Source of the DNA: Acheta domesticus
Lineage: Eukaryota; Arthropoda; Insecta; Orthoptera; Gryllidae
Length of the DNA stretch: 64,000 nucleotides
Direction: 5' to 3'
Assembly (NCBI GenBank): GCA_031308135.1
Contig: JAHLJT010002630.1
Span: 95,896,141 to 95,960,140 of the forward strand
The position numbers and the translations under genes are program-made. Numbering within the stretch: position 1 is the stretch's first letter; every line of letters begins with the position of its first letter. This document shows positions 8,346 through 20,489 of this stretch, piece by piece. The notes beneath the pieces were generated by a model. That model did not search any database, was not told where the DNA came from, and saw only the letters and a list, made by a program, of their open reading frames with translations.

Positions 8346-9815
8346 GCTTCCGAGTGGCGCGTTTTCTGGCGAAGAATTGGTTTAAATGGAAGTATTCACG
8401 CGAGCGGTGCAGTCGTTTTGCCTTGGCACTTAGATCCCCTTCACACGGCGTCACTCGGCAGCGCTTCCGAGGGGTGCGTCTGCTGGCGATTGATTAATTC
8501 GTGATTCCGGACGCGTCAACTATAGAGGTCATTAGTCCCGTAAGTATAGTACGTGTTTCCTCGTGAGGTGGTGGTGATCTTTTCCCCGCTGGATGGCGAG
8601 ATCTGGCTCCGACCTACCGTCTACTAGCAGGGTTTCCCATCAACCAGGTATCTCCCACCAGCGGGACATCGCTTCAACCGGGACAAGCTGTAAGCTCCCG
8701 ACAGGTCTCCCGGCATGTGTGGTAGTGTAGTGCATGTTAGTGTAAGTGTGTGTAAGGGGTGAGGATAGGACAACGAAGAGGAAGGAATGATCGCGCGCGG
8801 TCCGTGGCCCGTTTTTTTAGGGTACTGCTCCGGCATTCGCCTGGTGTTGACAAGCTAGTGTCAAAAATCCTGCCGTCGTCGGGACTCGAATCTAGAACCT
8901 CCCGGTTAGAGGGACTGCAGTGACATCAGTTGATGCACTCTGCCGGCGAAGCATTGGTTTAAATGGAGATATTCACCCGAGCAGCGCAGTCGCGCAGTCT
9001 TGGCACATGAAGCTCCTTCACACAGCTGCACGTAGCAACGCTTCCAAGTGGCGCAACTGCTGGCAATGCGTTGGTTTAAATGGAGGTATTCACACGAGCG
9101 GGACAGTCGCGCTGCCTTGGCGCATAGAGCCGCTTCACACGGCGCCACTCTGCAGCGCATCCGAGTGGCGCGTCTCCTGGCGAAGCATTGGATTAAATGG
9201 AGAATTAAACGAGCGGCAGTCACAGTGCCTTGAAACACAGAGCTCCTTCAAAGGGCGCCACTCTGCAGCGCTTCCGAGTGGTGGGCCTGCTAGCGCTGCA
9301 TTGGTTCAAATGAAGATATTCCATACGAGCAGCGCAGTAACGCTGCCTTGACACACAGAGCTCCTTCAGACGCTGCCATTCAGCAGCGCTTCCGATTGGC
9401 TCGTCTGCTGGCGAACCTTGGTTTAAATACAGACATTCATACCAGTAGCAGAGTCATGCTGCCTTGGCACACAGTGCCCCTTCACAAATCACCACTTCGC
9501 AGCGCATTCAATTAGCGCGTCTTCTGCCAAAGCATTGGTTGGTGTCTTGTGGGGAATACTCCATCTAAGAGGTATTACATTACTTTACATTACGACACTC
9601 AGCAGCGCTTTCGAGTGGCGCGCCTGTTGGCAGAGCATTGGTTTAAATGAGGTATTTACACGAGCGGCACAGTCACGCTGCCTTGACACATAGGCCCCTT
9701 CACACGGCGCCACTCTACAGCTCTTCCGAATGGCTCGTCTGTTGGCGAAGAATTGGTTTAAATGGAGGTCTTCCCACGAGTGGCGAAGTCGCGCTGCTGT
9801 GGCTTTTGTTATCAA
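8346..9815 (+). repeat. Related longer tandem array, unit about 115 bp, interrupted by a SINE
   Basis: The unit adds TGGCGAAGCATTGGTTTAAA and ATTCACACGAGCGG to the 71-bp sequence. The GGTTTAAATGGA word recurs roughly every 115 bases (near 8377, 8958, 9075, 9192 and onward to 9755). Copies are more diverged than those of the 71-bp array. The stretch 8490-8938 is a SINE insertion. Confidence 0.8.
8490..8938 (-). mobile_element. tRNA-derived SINE (449 bp) with 11-bp target duplication
   Basis: Read on the minus strand it starts at the tRNA-like end with GCATCAACTGATGTCACTGC and a B-box-like GATTCGAGTCCC. It continues through AGGCGAATGCCGGAGCAG, a middle containing ATGCCGGGAGACC and GGTAGGTCGGAGCC, and ends GACGCGTCCGGAATCAC. 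It interrupts the tandem array. TCTGCTGGCGA (8479-8489) and TCTGCCGGCGA (8939-8949) flank it as a 10/11 target duplication. Related copies lie at 24716-25058 and 25222-25735, with fragments at 14362 and 59805. Confidence 0.85.
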
Positions 9816-9819
9816 ACTC

Positions 9820-12019
9820 CCACTAACAGTACAAAAACCCTTTCGTGCTACCGCTAGCAGAACACAGATCTAAATAACAGCGTTGACATTAGACCCGCCA
9901 CGTCTTTGCCTGCTGTCTGCTTTTGTCCACCACCACCGGTCTTTGTCGGCCGTCTAAGCCTACAGCGGTGTGATCACCAAATCTTCATTTTTCCCGGTCG
10001 ATGGCGGTCGACTGCAGGGCCTTGCAACTCCCCATCAAAAGTGGAGACAAAGTTCGAGGGTGCTACAATAGGAGGCGCTAGTGTCGCCGGGTACAGCTGC
10101 AAGTTAGGCTCGCCAACATCCATACCTAAAAATTGGCTAATTTGTAGAGAAATACGAAAAGTGTCTTCTAAATGTTCAATTATTCATAATACATATAAGA
10201 AACCTCTGAAGGAAGCGCAAACATCCACGTTATCTTTTGTATCATTATGCGCCTGAACGATTCAATCATTAGAGACTCAGGGTTCGGTGCCATGAGGATT
10301 CGTTCCCGCCCTCAAATGATTCGGATCCTAAAGCCCTGGGGCATCTCAACTCAGTTTTCATTCCGCAAACTACCGCAAACGAACAAGGTGCCGGACCACG
10401 GCCACAACAATTTTTTCACCAACGTTTCTATGCAAGTTTGTTACTGTGCAAAGCGAGACAGGGTCAAGGTGCTCGAGTGTTACACGTTACAAGGTATATG
10501 TTCAAAACAACTTAATATTGTAGTGTAAGAGCAGGATATACGTCAATAAACTAAAGGTACCAGAGTCCATTGCACTTTCATTCCACTACGATTTACGGCA
10601 AACGTCCCATTGGCGACGAACGTGATATTAATATTGCACGTCAATGATGTTTCCGCACGGGATGAAGAACATAAAACAAATAAGTAGTGGAATGGAGGAC
10701 TATCGGATGGATGTAGAACATAACGAAGGTTGCAATTGAAACAAAGTTTTATGGAAGAATGTTGAAGTGAAGCAGTAGTCAAATAGGGTGTTGTAGTTTT
10801 GTATGTGCAATTACTCATTGTTTCTCATTTCATTGTTTTGATTTTGAGGTTAATTGTTTTGTGATTTTATTGAATATAATATTTTGAAAATGAATGAAGA
10901 TGAGCGTAAAACAACGAACGAGAAAAAAGCTAATTAAAACAGATATTTGTCAAGGTTTAAGTTACTCTATTCAATTAATATTTATCACAAGGGAAACCTG
11001 AACCATTAGAGACTGATTAGAAGTTCGTGCACTTTAAATCAGCATAGAAATCTCAATTATTATGGGAAGAGTTTAAAAATTTTTTAATACAACTTTTAGA
11101 AGTAGAGGATGTACATAATTTTAATTTGTAGCAAGTTCAGTAATGTGACGTCACTCGCACCAGCGTCGTGTGCGCTATCTTGTGTGAAATTTTGCTAATA
11201 CGCATATTTAAGAACAACGTACCAATACTACTTTGCAATGATTGGGCAACAATTTCGCATGCAAAGATATTTATTTTTATTATTTCACTTTCTGTCTGAA
11301 CAATTAATATTCATTTAATTTCTGTCAGTGCTAATAGTTTGTTAGTGACCATAGAATGTTCATGAGATGTTTAATTTTTTACTTTCAAATTATATCATAT
11401 ATTAAAAGTGGGCAAAAATCTTTGTCATCTAGAATCTTTAAAATCAATTAAAAGTTATTTGAAGTTAAATGAATTGAAATTAAACAATGATACAACTATT
11501 AATCAATTTCAAGTTTCTTCAGGATCACCTACACCAAAACAATAAAGTGGAAGTACAATGAATCAGTGAATCAAACTGTCATACGGTTTTTAGGAATACT
11601 CATACATCAAAACCTAAGTTATAACAAACTTGTCACACTTTGTAATTATGTATATCAATCAACATTTTGTCAATAATTGTGAGCAATAACTATCATAATA
11701 GAGGACATAGGGACTATCAAAGAATTTACACTAGCAACTCTTCAAATAAACAAAGATCCATTCTGCATTGCTGAATAGTTTTTTAATAATTCCCCTGTTT
11801 CCATAAAATCAGCTAATAATAAATATTTCAGAACATTGCTTAAACATCACCTTATTCGTGTGTGTTCATACAAGATATTGGAATTACTTTAACTTTTCTG
11901 TAATTATTAACCACATACCACTGCAAGATTGACTAAGCATTGCACCAGACTACTCCTTCAATTTTTGGTAAATCGGTATAGGCAGATATAGTACCGTTGT
12001 TTAATATTGGAATAGAGGA
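9820..12019. other. Gene A intron, mostly unremarkable
   Basis: Contains the second copy of the dispersed repeat (about 10050-10200). Beyond that I see no exon, transposon end or array. The open frames at 9906-10528 have no recognisable protein features. From 10540 on the sequence is AT-rich. Confidence 0.5.
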
Positions 12020-12446
12020 ATAAGATTGTGTTTCTTTACCGTATACATACATATATACACAGTAATATACGTAGTATAGGGAAAGTTATGTTATGTTGCG
12101 GAAAAAACGGCGAATTTTCGGCAGAAAAAAGTTCATTGCCAGGCAGTGAATTGAAGAAATCCTTGTCCATCTTGCCTGAGTCGAGGCACTGTGATTTTGG
12201 AAAACATTCAATAATTTTTGGCAGTACTTTACATGAAGCCCCCCGGATATTTCCAAAATTTTCTCAAAAATTTGCCTTTAAACTTTTGGAAAGGATAGTG
12301 CTAATTGCATTCTTTAATATGACATAAAGTTTATTTTGAGGTATTTTTTTTGTTTTTTCCAAAATTACACAGATGTAAAATTTTTGATAGATCTCTCACA
12401 TCTTTAATATACACATTAACAGCAATTTGCAAGCATTATTACTTTC
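12020..12446 (+). repeat. R1.5 dispersed repeat, shortened copy
   Basis: Carries the terminal text TATACGTAGTATAGGGAAAG, ACGGCGAATTTTCGGCAG and GTACTTTACATGAAGCCCCC, then AATATGACATAAAGTTTATT. Compared with the copy that follows, an internal part is missing. Confidence 0.65.
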
Positions 12447-14010
12447 CCGTATACGTACGTATACAGGGAGTGATATACGTAGTATAGGGAAAGTTATGTA
12501 ATGCTGCGCAAAAAAATGGTCAATTTTCCGCGGAAAAAAATTAATTGCCGTCCCGTGAAAACGAATAAGTGGACAAAACCACTTGCTAAATTAAGAGAAA
12601 AAAATCCCCTAACACGTGGTGTAGCCAGAAACCCTGTTTTCTAGGTTCTTGATACCGAAAACCCAATTGAAAGGAAAACGTCCGTCTGTCCGTCCGTCCG
12701 TCTGTCCGTCTGTGAACACTGCCAGCGCCTAAACCATACGTACGATTTCTTCCAAAATGGATATTCCCCGATCGATTTAATTCTAGTCAAGGCTTTGAGA
12801 TTTTGAAAAAGATTCTTCAAAATTTGAGGGTACTTTATATGAAGCCCCCCGGGGATTTTCAAAATTTTCTCAAAAACGGCTCCAAATTTTTTCTTTAAAT
12901 TTTTTGTATGAATAGAGTAAAATACACTTATTAACATGGCATAGGTCCAATTTTCACGTAGAGCTCTGAATTTTCGAAAATTGTCAAAGTTTGAATTTTT
13001 TTCGGCGTCTTTCTCCAACTACAAAATTGAAGATAGAGATTTTTTCTTCAAATAAAGATGGTTCTGCATATTGAGTTCTTTAATAAAGGTCATGTAAATG
13101 TTTTTCAAAATTTTGGTAGTTTTGGTGCAATATTGCGTGCAATATGTGCAATTTTAAAAAATTACAAAAACAAGATTTTCTCAAAAACGGCTCCAAATTT
13201 TTTCTTTAAACTTTTGGTACGGATAGTGATAAATGTACTCTATCAATGACATAAAAGCCATTTTGGTCTATTGGTTGTTTTTTTTTAAATTTACAAAAAT
13301 GTAATTTGTTTTACTTGTCTCTCACGTCGTTAATATTTACATTATCTGCGATTTTTTCACATTATTATATTTACGAGCATATATGCTTTAAATAATGTCA
13401 AGTAAAGTTTATCGAAAACACAACCGTTTTCTGTGAAAAGTAGCTCAAATTTCGGCATTTTCAGAAATTTTCAAACGCCATTTTCTCGTATATGGCTGCA
13501 ATTTTTTTCTTGAAACTTTTGTAACGGATAGTGCTAATTACACTCTTTAGTATAGCGTAAAGTTTATTTTGAGTTATTTTTTTGTTTTTTCAAAATGTAT
13601 ATAAATGTAAATTTTTTGAAAGATCTCTCACATCTTTAATATCCACATTATCCGCAATTTGTAAAGATTATTTTGAAAACTCAAACATTTTCTGTGAAAA
13701 TGAGCTTCAAATTTTGCATTTTTAGTAGTGCTAGAACGCCATTTTCTCTTAAACGGCACATAATTTTTAAAAGAAAATTGCCATTTAGGGCTAGGTTTTT
13801 GTGTTCTTTAATATTCTAAAATTAATATTTTCGTTCTACCAATAGAAAACCGAAAAATTAAGAAAATGACAAAAAAATGTACTTTTGGCGATGATAGATG
13901 GTAGCTGGCAAGAAAGAGTATGTGGCAATTCCGAATAGCTAGCAAAGACCCAAGAAAATAGAAAACTACAGTAATACGGGAAAGTCTGTGCCATTCTGTA
14001 GCACCACTAT
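12447..14010 (+). repeat. R1.5 dispersed repeat, probably full-length copy (about 1.56 kb)
   Basis: Begins ACTTTCCCGTATACGTACG and ends ACGGGAAAGTCTGTGCC followed by ATTCTGTAGCACCACTA. In order it contains TAGTATAGGGAAAGTTATG, CACGTGGTGTAGCCAGAAAC, a GTCCGTCTGT tract (12680-12712), GATTTAATTC, ACTTTATATGAAGCCCCCCG and several copies of CTCAAAAACGGCTCCAAATT. The reverse complement of 20490-21958 follows the same order, which defines both ends. No open frame is worth calling. Class unknown. Confidence 0.7.
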
Positions 14011-14063
14011 ATAATGTATTTCTTACTATTTCCCAAGCGTTTGCCCTGAATATTTTATTCTCT

Positions 14064-14358
14064 ATTTTTGGTATATCACTATATTTGTTTAAAAACGTTC
14101 ACTGGGAGCTGAATAGGAAGGGCATCAAAATAGTTCTGTTTACAGCTTACACACACACTCATACTCACACACTCTCACACTCTCCCTCACACTCTCTCAC
14201 ACTCACACTCTCACATACACTCACTCTCACACACACTCACTCTCTCACACACACACACACACAGATATATGTATATACAAGCTGTGACCAGAACGATTTT
14301 GATGCTCTTCCTATTCAGCTCCCATTGAACGATTTTAAACAAATGAGATACCAAAAAG
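14064..14358. mobile_element. Foldback element with a CA/CT microsatellite in its loop
   Basis: The left arm ATTTGTTTAAAAACGTTCAC, then GGGAGCTGAATAGGAAG and GCATCAAAATAGTTCTG, pairs with CAGAACGATTTTGATGC, CTTCCTATTCAGCTCCC and GTTTAAACAAAT on the right. The outermost TTTTTGGTAT pairs with ATACCAAAAA. The loop (about 14148-14268) is a long CACACT/CTCACA microsatellite. Confidence 0.8.
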
Positions 14359-14361
14359 CCA

Positions 14362-14532
14362 GGGGCAGTGCCCTGCTGGTGGGAGATAGCTGGTTGAGGA
14401 AACCCCCGCTAGCCAACGTTTAGGTCGACACCGGATCTCACCCTCCAGCCGGAGAAGCTAACCTCTACCTCTCGCGATAAAAAACATGCAGTACACTTAC
14501 GGGGCTAATTACCTTTGCAGTTTAATCACTAA
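14362..14532 (+). mobile_element. SINE 3' fragment
   Basis: CTGGTGGGAGATAGCTGGTTG, TAGGTCGACACCGGATCTCA and CAGTACACTTACGGGGCTAA match the 3' half of the SINEs at 8490 and 25222. The tRNA-like head is missing. It ends about 70 bases before the gene A terminal exon. Confidence 0.75.
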
Positions 14533-14604
14533 TCAATGAATGTGAGCTATCGCAGTCGGTGAAGTGAGTCCTTTGAGATCCGTCCTGTGCCGTGTGTCCT
14601 CCAG

Positions 14605-14700
14605 GTGCAGGAGCCCCTGCGATGGGACGAGTCCTCGTCCTCGTTCCTCGCCCCGTCCTCGCGCAGCTTCGACTCCGCCTACGAGCGGACCAACTTCTGA
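14605..14700 (+). CDS. Gene A, terminal coding exon with stop
   Basis: Acceptor CCGTGTGTCCTCCAG ending at 14604, phase 0. Thirty-one codons and a TGA at 14698-14700: VQEPLRWDESSSSFL, then APSSRSFDSAYERTNF. The phase fits the donor at 7887, 6.7 kb upstream. The Ser-rich acidic tail looks like a cytoplasmic or disordered C-terminus. The last residues, ERTNF, are not a PDZ-type motif that I can name with confidence. Confidence 0.75.
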   Translation: MQEPLRWDESSSSFLAPSSRSFDSAYERTNF

Positions 14701-14777
14701 AAGCCTGCCTCGCACGGAGGATTTGTTCATTATTTTCTACTGTGAAGATCTCAAGAGTCTGTGTATTGATTACCGTG

Positions 14778-14783
14778 AATAAA
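14778..14783 (+). terminator. Poly(A) signal of gene A
   Basis: AATAAA lies 77 bases after the stop codon. A T/G-rich stretch (TTTACTTGATGGTTTATGTTC) follows, suitable as a downstream cleavage element. Confidence 0.6.
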
Positions 14784-15214
14784 TATGACTGATATTTACT
14801 TGATGGTTTATGTTCTATTAAATTAACAGAACAATACAATTTTTGGTGAGAGAAACAAAACAATATCCTCATCTTGTAGCTGAGACACTACATACAAAAT
14901 CTAATAGATGCTTGAATACATAGGCTGAATCTAACTTATTTTAGTACATTGTGAAACGATGATGCAATGACGGTTATTAATACAAGAGTGTGATATTACG
15001 GGTGAGGGACGAGTGAATATCGTAAATTTCACACGAGTGTATTAATACCTATTACATCGAGTTTCATAAAACACTTTTTCTACGACTTATGGTAACTTTT
15101 GTAAGTTGAACTTCTACATTGAATCGTTTCGTGGCGGCTCACATGCAGGATTTAGCCAAGGCCACCCAGCGCTTACCTGATACTGCCGCAGATGGCTTTG
15201 CTTTACCACTGCGC

Positions 15215-15471
15215 TATACTGCGATTTTTCTAAGAGCGACCCTCGAGGCCACTCAAATTCCATCTTCGCGATGGAATATGTCACGGCATTTCGCGTCTTT
15301 CTCAGTCGTTCCTCTAGACTTCGCACGATCGCGACCGTATGAAGCAGTGCTTGCGATCATGCGACTTCTACCGGGAAGACCGAGAAAAGACGCGAAATGC
15401 CGGGACATATTCCATCGCGAAGATGGGATTTGAGTGGCCTCGAGGGTCGCTCTTAGAAAAATCGCAGTATA
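15215..15471. mobile_element. Foldback MITE, family M1 (copy 3, best preserved)
   Basis: TATACTGCGATTTTTCTAAG at the left and TAGAAAAATCGCAGTATA at the right are exact inverted ends. Arms of about 110 bases are nearly perfect (CCATCTTCGCGATGGAATAT against ATTCCATCGCGAAGATGG). The unpaired loop is short. TATA is present on both edges, consistent with a TA target. Confidence 0.9.
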
Positions 15472-16955
15472 GTCAAATAGGACCAAAGAGAAATTACTTT
15501 TCACTGTATTTTAAATAATATTCCGTGTAAAAAAATTCTACTGATAATAGTTGTTTATATAACAAGGGGTTCAAGTAGAGCTTTATGCACGAGGAAGAAT
15601 AGTTGTGTCGAAGGACATAATTGTCCCGAGTGAATAAAGTTCAAGTAAATCCCGTGTCATATACCAACATTTATTGTTAAACAATATTTCTTCGTGTGCA
15701 GGCCACTATTGACGAATCACCACAGTAGGCGGTAGGCAGCCTTCTGAGGGTCATCTGTGGGTGGATGCGATTTCAGGTGGTTTGCATTGTTTGACATTCT
15801 GCATCAGGCGCTACTCGTCATTAAAGGCTGTAAGGCGGAGCCTCTCCTACAGAAATCGTCTCCCAATGGAAATTTAAAAATATTTTTTAAAGGATTTGTT
15901 TATTAATAATGGGTTTCTGAATCATATTGTGTAAAAATACCGTCCGTAACGCATGTGAAGCTGTTGGCAGGGAAGAGAAAAGCTGTTTGTAAAGCGTCAA
16001 ACACTTTAATAGGGTTTAAAAAGAAAATGACAAACAATATAATATTAACTGCAATTTTAATGTATACAATCGAATGAAACATCTACGTTGTGTTTCACAT
16101 TAGAAATGTTCTCATGGCCATGACAGGGTGTATTTATAATGTAAAAACGGTTCCAAGTATCAATAATTTAATTTAATTGACCATGTATTAATGTGAAATC
16201 AATAGTCTAAAATATTTAATGTTTTCCTATGTTTAATTTAACTATGGCACAATTAATGATAATTAATTGATATTTCCATTCTGTAATTATTTAGTAAATC
16301 TATTCTAGAAGATCCTAAACCATTTATTTGATACAAAACACTTTTGTTGATTTTATTGAACTGTTATGTAGTATACTCGTTTATCGAGTGTTAGTGCGCC
16401 TGGCCCAACAGGTCGTTATCATGTTTCATGTTTACATCCAGTCTCTTATGTTTGCATACCGACGCCCTGGGTTCTAAATGATATTGTTGTTCTTGTGGTT
16501 ACGTAACAAATTCCATTTATGAGTTTAGTTTGGGCATATCTTCTTTAGTTTTGCCAAAGTGTTCTCTTCTTTAGCTAAATCATGCCATGTTACATAAAGA
16601 TGATCAAATTTGTTCGGGATGTTTGCAGCAACCGGGCATATAAATCATCTTCAGCTATTGGCGTGTTACGTAGATTCATTTTTGTTTGCAACTCATCGAA
16701 CTTCGCAAGATAACCCTGCACACTCCCTGACCATTCCTATTCGAAGTTGTAGAATTTATGGCGTATCAAGTCAATATTTCTCGCCGACTGTGTGTCATAT
16801 ATCCCACACACCTTAGCAGTTTCACCAGTTGCAACACGAAGTAGCGGCTTAGTATCAAGTGCCAACATTAGTAGAGTCTTAGCCCTTCAGTTTGCATTCA
16901 CACACTATCCAGTTGAGGCCACTGTTTAAAAAACTTACAGCTGCAGACAACTTTT
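15472..16955. other. Intergenic, nothing recognised
   Basis: AT-rich sequence between gene A and gene B. No exon-like, repeat or RNA feature is recognised. Confidence 0.45.
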
Positions 16956-16959
16956 TGGC

Positions 16960-17745
16960 GTCAAATTATGCAGAAAAAATTTAGAACCGTTTTTGAAAAA
17001 ATCTTATTTTTGTTAATTTTTAATTTTGCGCAAAAAAACACAAAAATATAAAAAAACCTACGTGATCTCAATGAAAGAACTATGAAGAACAAATTTCATT
17101 TCATTCGAAGGAAAAAACTCTACCTTCAATTTGAAGTAGCAGGACGACGTCAAAATTTTGCCATTTTCAAAATTTCAGATTTCACAATGAAAAAACACCT
17201 ATGCCATCTTTATACGTGTATTTTATTACAGATAGACCGAGGAATTTCCATTTTGAAACCATTCTTCATATGGTTTAGGCCAGGGCTTTCCAAATGGCGA
17301 CTGACGGGCCGCATGCAGCCGCCGGATCGTTTTGTGCGGCCCGCGACTGCTTTGACTGAATTTTTATGATACCAACCAAATACAATACAATTGCACAGTT
17401 CATCTTATTTTTATTTAATGATATATTAATTATCTCGTATGTACTACATTAATCATTAAGTATGTTGAATAAAAAATAGAGATTTACCTCAAAGTCTGTA
17501 GATAGAGATTTTTACCTCAAAGTCTGTTGTACAAAATTAGCTCTTTAAAAAATGTTTTGTAGAATTTTCTGAAAAACGAGTCGTTTTTGCGTCATTTGCC
17601 CTTCAAATTTACAAAAACAATGTCTCAAAAACCGCTCCAAATTTTTTCTTTAAAATTTCTCTTCATGTGTAAAAACGGACGGTAAATAAATAAATGAACT
17701 AGTGATGCTATAGAATGGCACAGACTTTCTCGCAGTAGTTATTTT
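16960..17745 (-). repeat. R1.5 fragments split by a hAT-like relic (17285-17480)
   Basis: 16960-17280 carries R1.5 words in reverse orientation (GAACCGTTTTTGAAAAAATC, GGAATTTCCATTTTGAAACC). The hAT-like relic starts CCAGGGCTTTCCAAATGGCGA at 17285 and matches the one at 2687. R1.5 text resumes near 17490. The 3' terminal phrase GAACTAGTGATGCTATAGAA with ATGGCACAGACTTTCTCG closes the block near 17735. Confidence 0.6.
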
Positions 17746-17917
17746 TCTTATCTCGTTAGTCGGATATAGGATTTGGAGTAAGCCCATCACGGCTGCCTTT
17801 CTTTGTCGCCCAAAAGACTTTTTTCTCGCATATTGACGATTACCTGCTTGCTAATGCTAGAGCTGACACAATTACGTTTTGACTAATTTATAAGTATTGT
17901 GTCAACAACTCACTCCA

Positions 17918-18000
17918 GTGGCCGAAGTGGTTAAGGCATGCTTGGGACTGAGCACTTCACTTCGGAAGATGCCGGGTTAGAATCCCAGACAGGGAGTTTA
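17918..18000 (+). repeat. tRNA-like sequence, probably a SINE head or tRNA pseudogene
   Basis: CAGTGGCCGAAGTGGTTAAGG resembles an A-box of Leu/Ser-type tRNA, and CCGGGTTAGAATCCCAG resembles a T-arm/B-box. The T-loop reads TTAGAAT rather than the usual TTCRANT, and I could not close a clean acceptor stem. I therefore do not call it a functional tRNA. Confidence 0.4.
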
Positions 18001-20009
18001 ATTTGATGAATGTGTTGTTGCAGAAAAAACTATTGAAGAGTGTAGAAACTTTAGTTAAATCATTTGAACTACTTCTATTCACTAATAGAATCAATGCAGA
18101 TAAATATACAGGACTTGCCTGTGTTTTCCCAAATTGCATCTTTTAAACATTTTTTCAACTCTGTTATTCGATTTCTGAAACATATGTCATTTCAAATCAT
18201 CAATTAAAATGATGTTTTTCCAAATGTTATGTTTACGTTTTGTTTAATAGAAGTATAATATTAGAAAGTGCTTGTATGCACTGTAGAGAATCTACAATGC
18301 ATCACATTCTATTTTACAGTGCTATTTAATAATTTTGTGTGGAGGGAAAACACATTTTATGTACTAATTCTTAAAATTTAAAAATTTCACATACTTTTCA
18401 TTTTTTTGGTAGCACTGGTAGCGCGACGCTTCAGCAACCGATAGTGTATTTCAGAAGTAATCAGCTATCAAAATGAGTGACTGTCTCCCCTTATATTGTT
18501 TTTGTAAATATTCAATTTGTTGGTCAAACAGTTCTCCTTGATCATCTCTAACAGATCCAAGGTTAGAGGGAAAAAGGCAAATATAAATAATGATTTTTTA
18601 TATATAAAATCCCATGGCTTTATGATTTAATCATGCGATTTATCAAGTCACTGTAATTTTCAGCTCTATGGTTTCCCATAAAAATTGAAACAATCATCCT
18701 TCAGTGCACCCCAAGATACTTTTTCTCAATCCCTCAGAATCAATTCCTGGATTTGTGCGAGAAGGATTTTTTTTCTGGGTACGTAACATTCTCCTATGGG
18801 GCAGTGTTTGCTTTGGCAAAGCTTTCCCATGCTCTTCTGTACCAAGAATCCAAGAAACAAAAGCATTTTGTGAAACCTGCTTTCATTTCTAAAAGGAAGC
18901 CTTATAACCCGAGATCAGTACAGATTTGAAGTTCATTGTAATCATTTCTGGTAAGAATATATTTATATATTCCAATATTTTTATTTATTCCAATATTTTT
19001 ATACAGGATTAGTCACGTAACTTTAGCACCTCCTGTTACTTTTGAACGGTTGAAGTTATTGCAATGCAGTTTTCACAGAAGTGCCTGAGGGAATGGGGCT
19101 AATTAATACGTGAATTCATTTCTGTTTTATCACTTGTATATTATGAAATATTTGAGGTAACTTTGGTTTTTTCAAATGGAATTATACATATCTTTCAGTC
19201 TATCATGACGAGCGTAAAAAGACGAATCCAATGATATACATATGTTCATATATTAGATAAGCATTTTTTGAGTAATTTTTATTTTTGCGACAAGGGTTTA
19301 ACGGATATTTTGAATGTACCTCGTATTTGTAACAACTGGTATAGATGATTTTACGTTTCCATTATGTAATAGCAGTGCCTTCAAGCTTTCTATGGAAGCA
19401 CCTATGAACAGCAGTCAATGTTGCGAAACGTTTTCTATCCTCAATGCATTGAAGATGTTTTTGATGTTGTTGCAGTAAACCTGCTTGCGATAAAAAAGTT
19501 TACACCCTCAGTCAAACATGTAAAAAGCGAAATGCGGCGAATTTGCCTTCTTACGAGGCATATTGGAAAATACTTTCACGAATAATATCAACATTCTATC
19601 ACCTAATGGAAGAATCTCACAATTTTGAAGCGTATTAAAGAAAATATACTCATTAAAAAAGTCATGAACAACACTGTCAACAAGAAACAGTATTACTGCG
19701 CATGTAGCGTATACATGGGGACATAATCCTTACCCATCAGATCTTTGGACCCCTTAAAAGGGAAGTGTAAACAAAAAGTGAAACTTCTATGTTTTTATAC
19801 TGAATTGAGCTGAGTGCGTTGTATGACTAGGCCTCGGAATTTTAGGCACAAAAAAGTGAATATTTAGACACCTAAAAAGGTAACAAAATTATGAAATTAG
19901 GCACTATTAGACATGAAATGTGACGTTTTAGGCACTTAAAATAGGATACAACATCGTCACTCTTCACATTGTGCAATTCTGCTGATACAGCACAGGAACG
20001 GAAGCGCAC
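18001..20009. other. Intergenic; one weak transposon-end fragment, otherwise nothing
   Basis: 19008-19220 (CAGGATTAGTCACGTAACTT, GAACGGTTGAAGTTATTGCA, TTTTTTCAAATGGAATTATA) is distantly like the end of the long-TIR element at 56309. AT-rich text with TTAGGCACCTAAA-like words lies at 19830-19945. No gene is seen. Confidence 0.4.
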
Positions 20010-20082
20010 GCGCGCGCGCGCACACACACACACACACGCACGCGCGCACACACATACATACGTGCGCACACATACACACGGA
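20010..20082. repeat. CG/CA microsatellite
   Basis: Alternating CGCGCG and CACACA runs. The open frame spanning it is an artefact. Confidence 0.9.
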
Positions 20083-20489
20083 AGAAAACTCGAAATTATC
20101 CTTTTCCTTTCTAGAGGCTCAAGACTTGGGTCGTGTTTTGCAAGCTTCAGCTTTCCCACACTAGGCTTTTGCCTGACCTGTGGCTTTCCTCGCCTGGATT
20201 GCTTAGGCATCCGCCACAGCGGTAAGCTTCAACCTGCCACCACAAAGCCAAAGAAGTGCGTGCTGAAACGCGTGAAACTTCCTCTTTATATTGACCTGCA
20301 GAGTTTCTTATTTTCGTTGTGTTGGATGAGATTTCGGTGCGTAGTCAATTGCATATTCGCTTTTCGAGAAATTCGAGAAAGTATTCGCGTTTCGGTAAAA
20401 CAAAATTTTAATTATTCGTCGCTTTCCGGCGCACAATTAAATGACTCTCTTCTTACGAAGAACTTTGTAGGGCGAGAAAGTAAATTAGT

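Noticed and set aside
17918..18000. Functional tRNA gene
   Set aside because: T-loop altered and no convincing acceptor stem. Kept only as tRNA-like.
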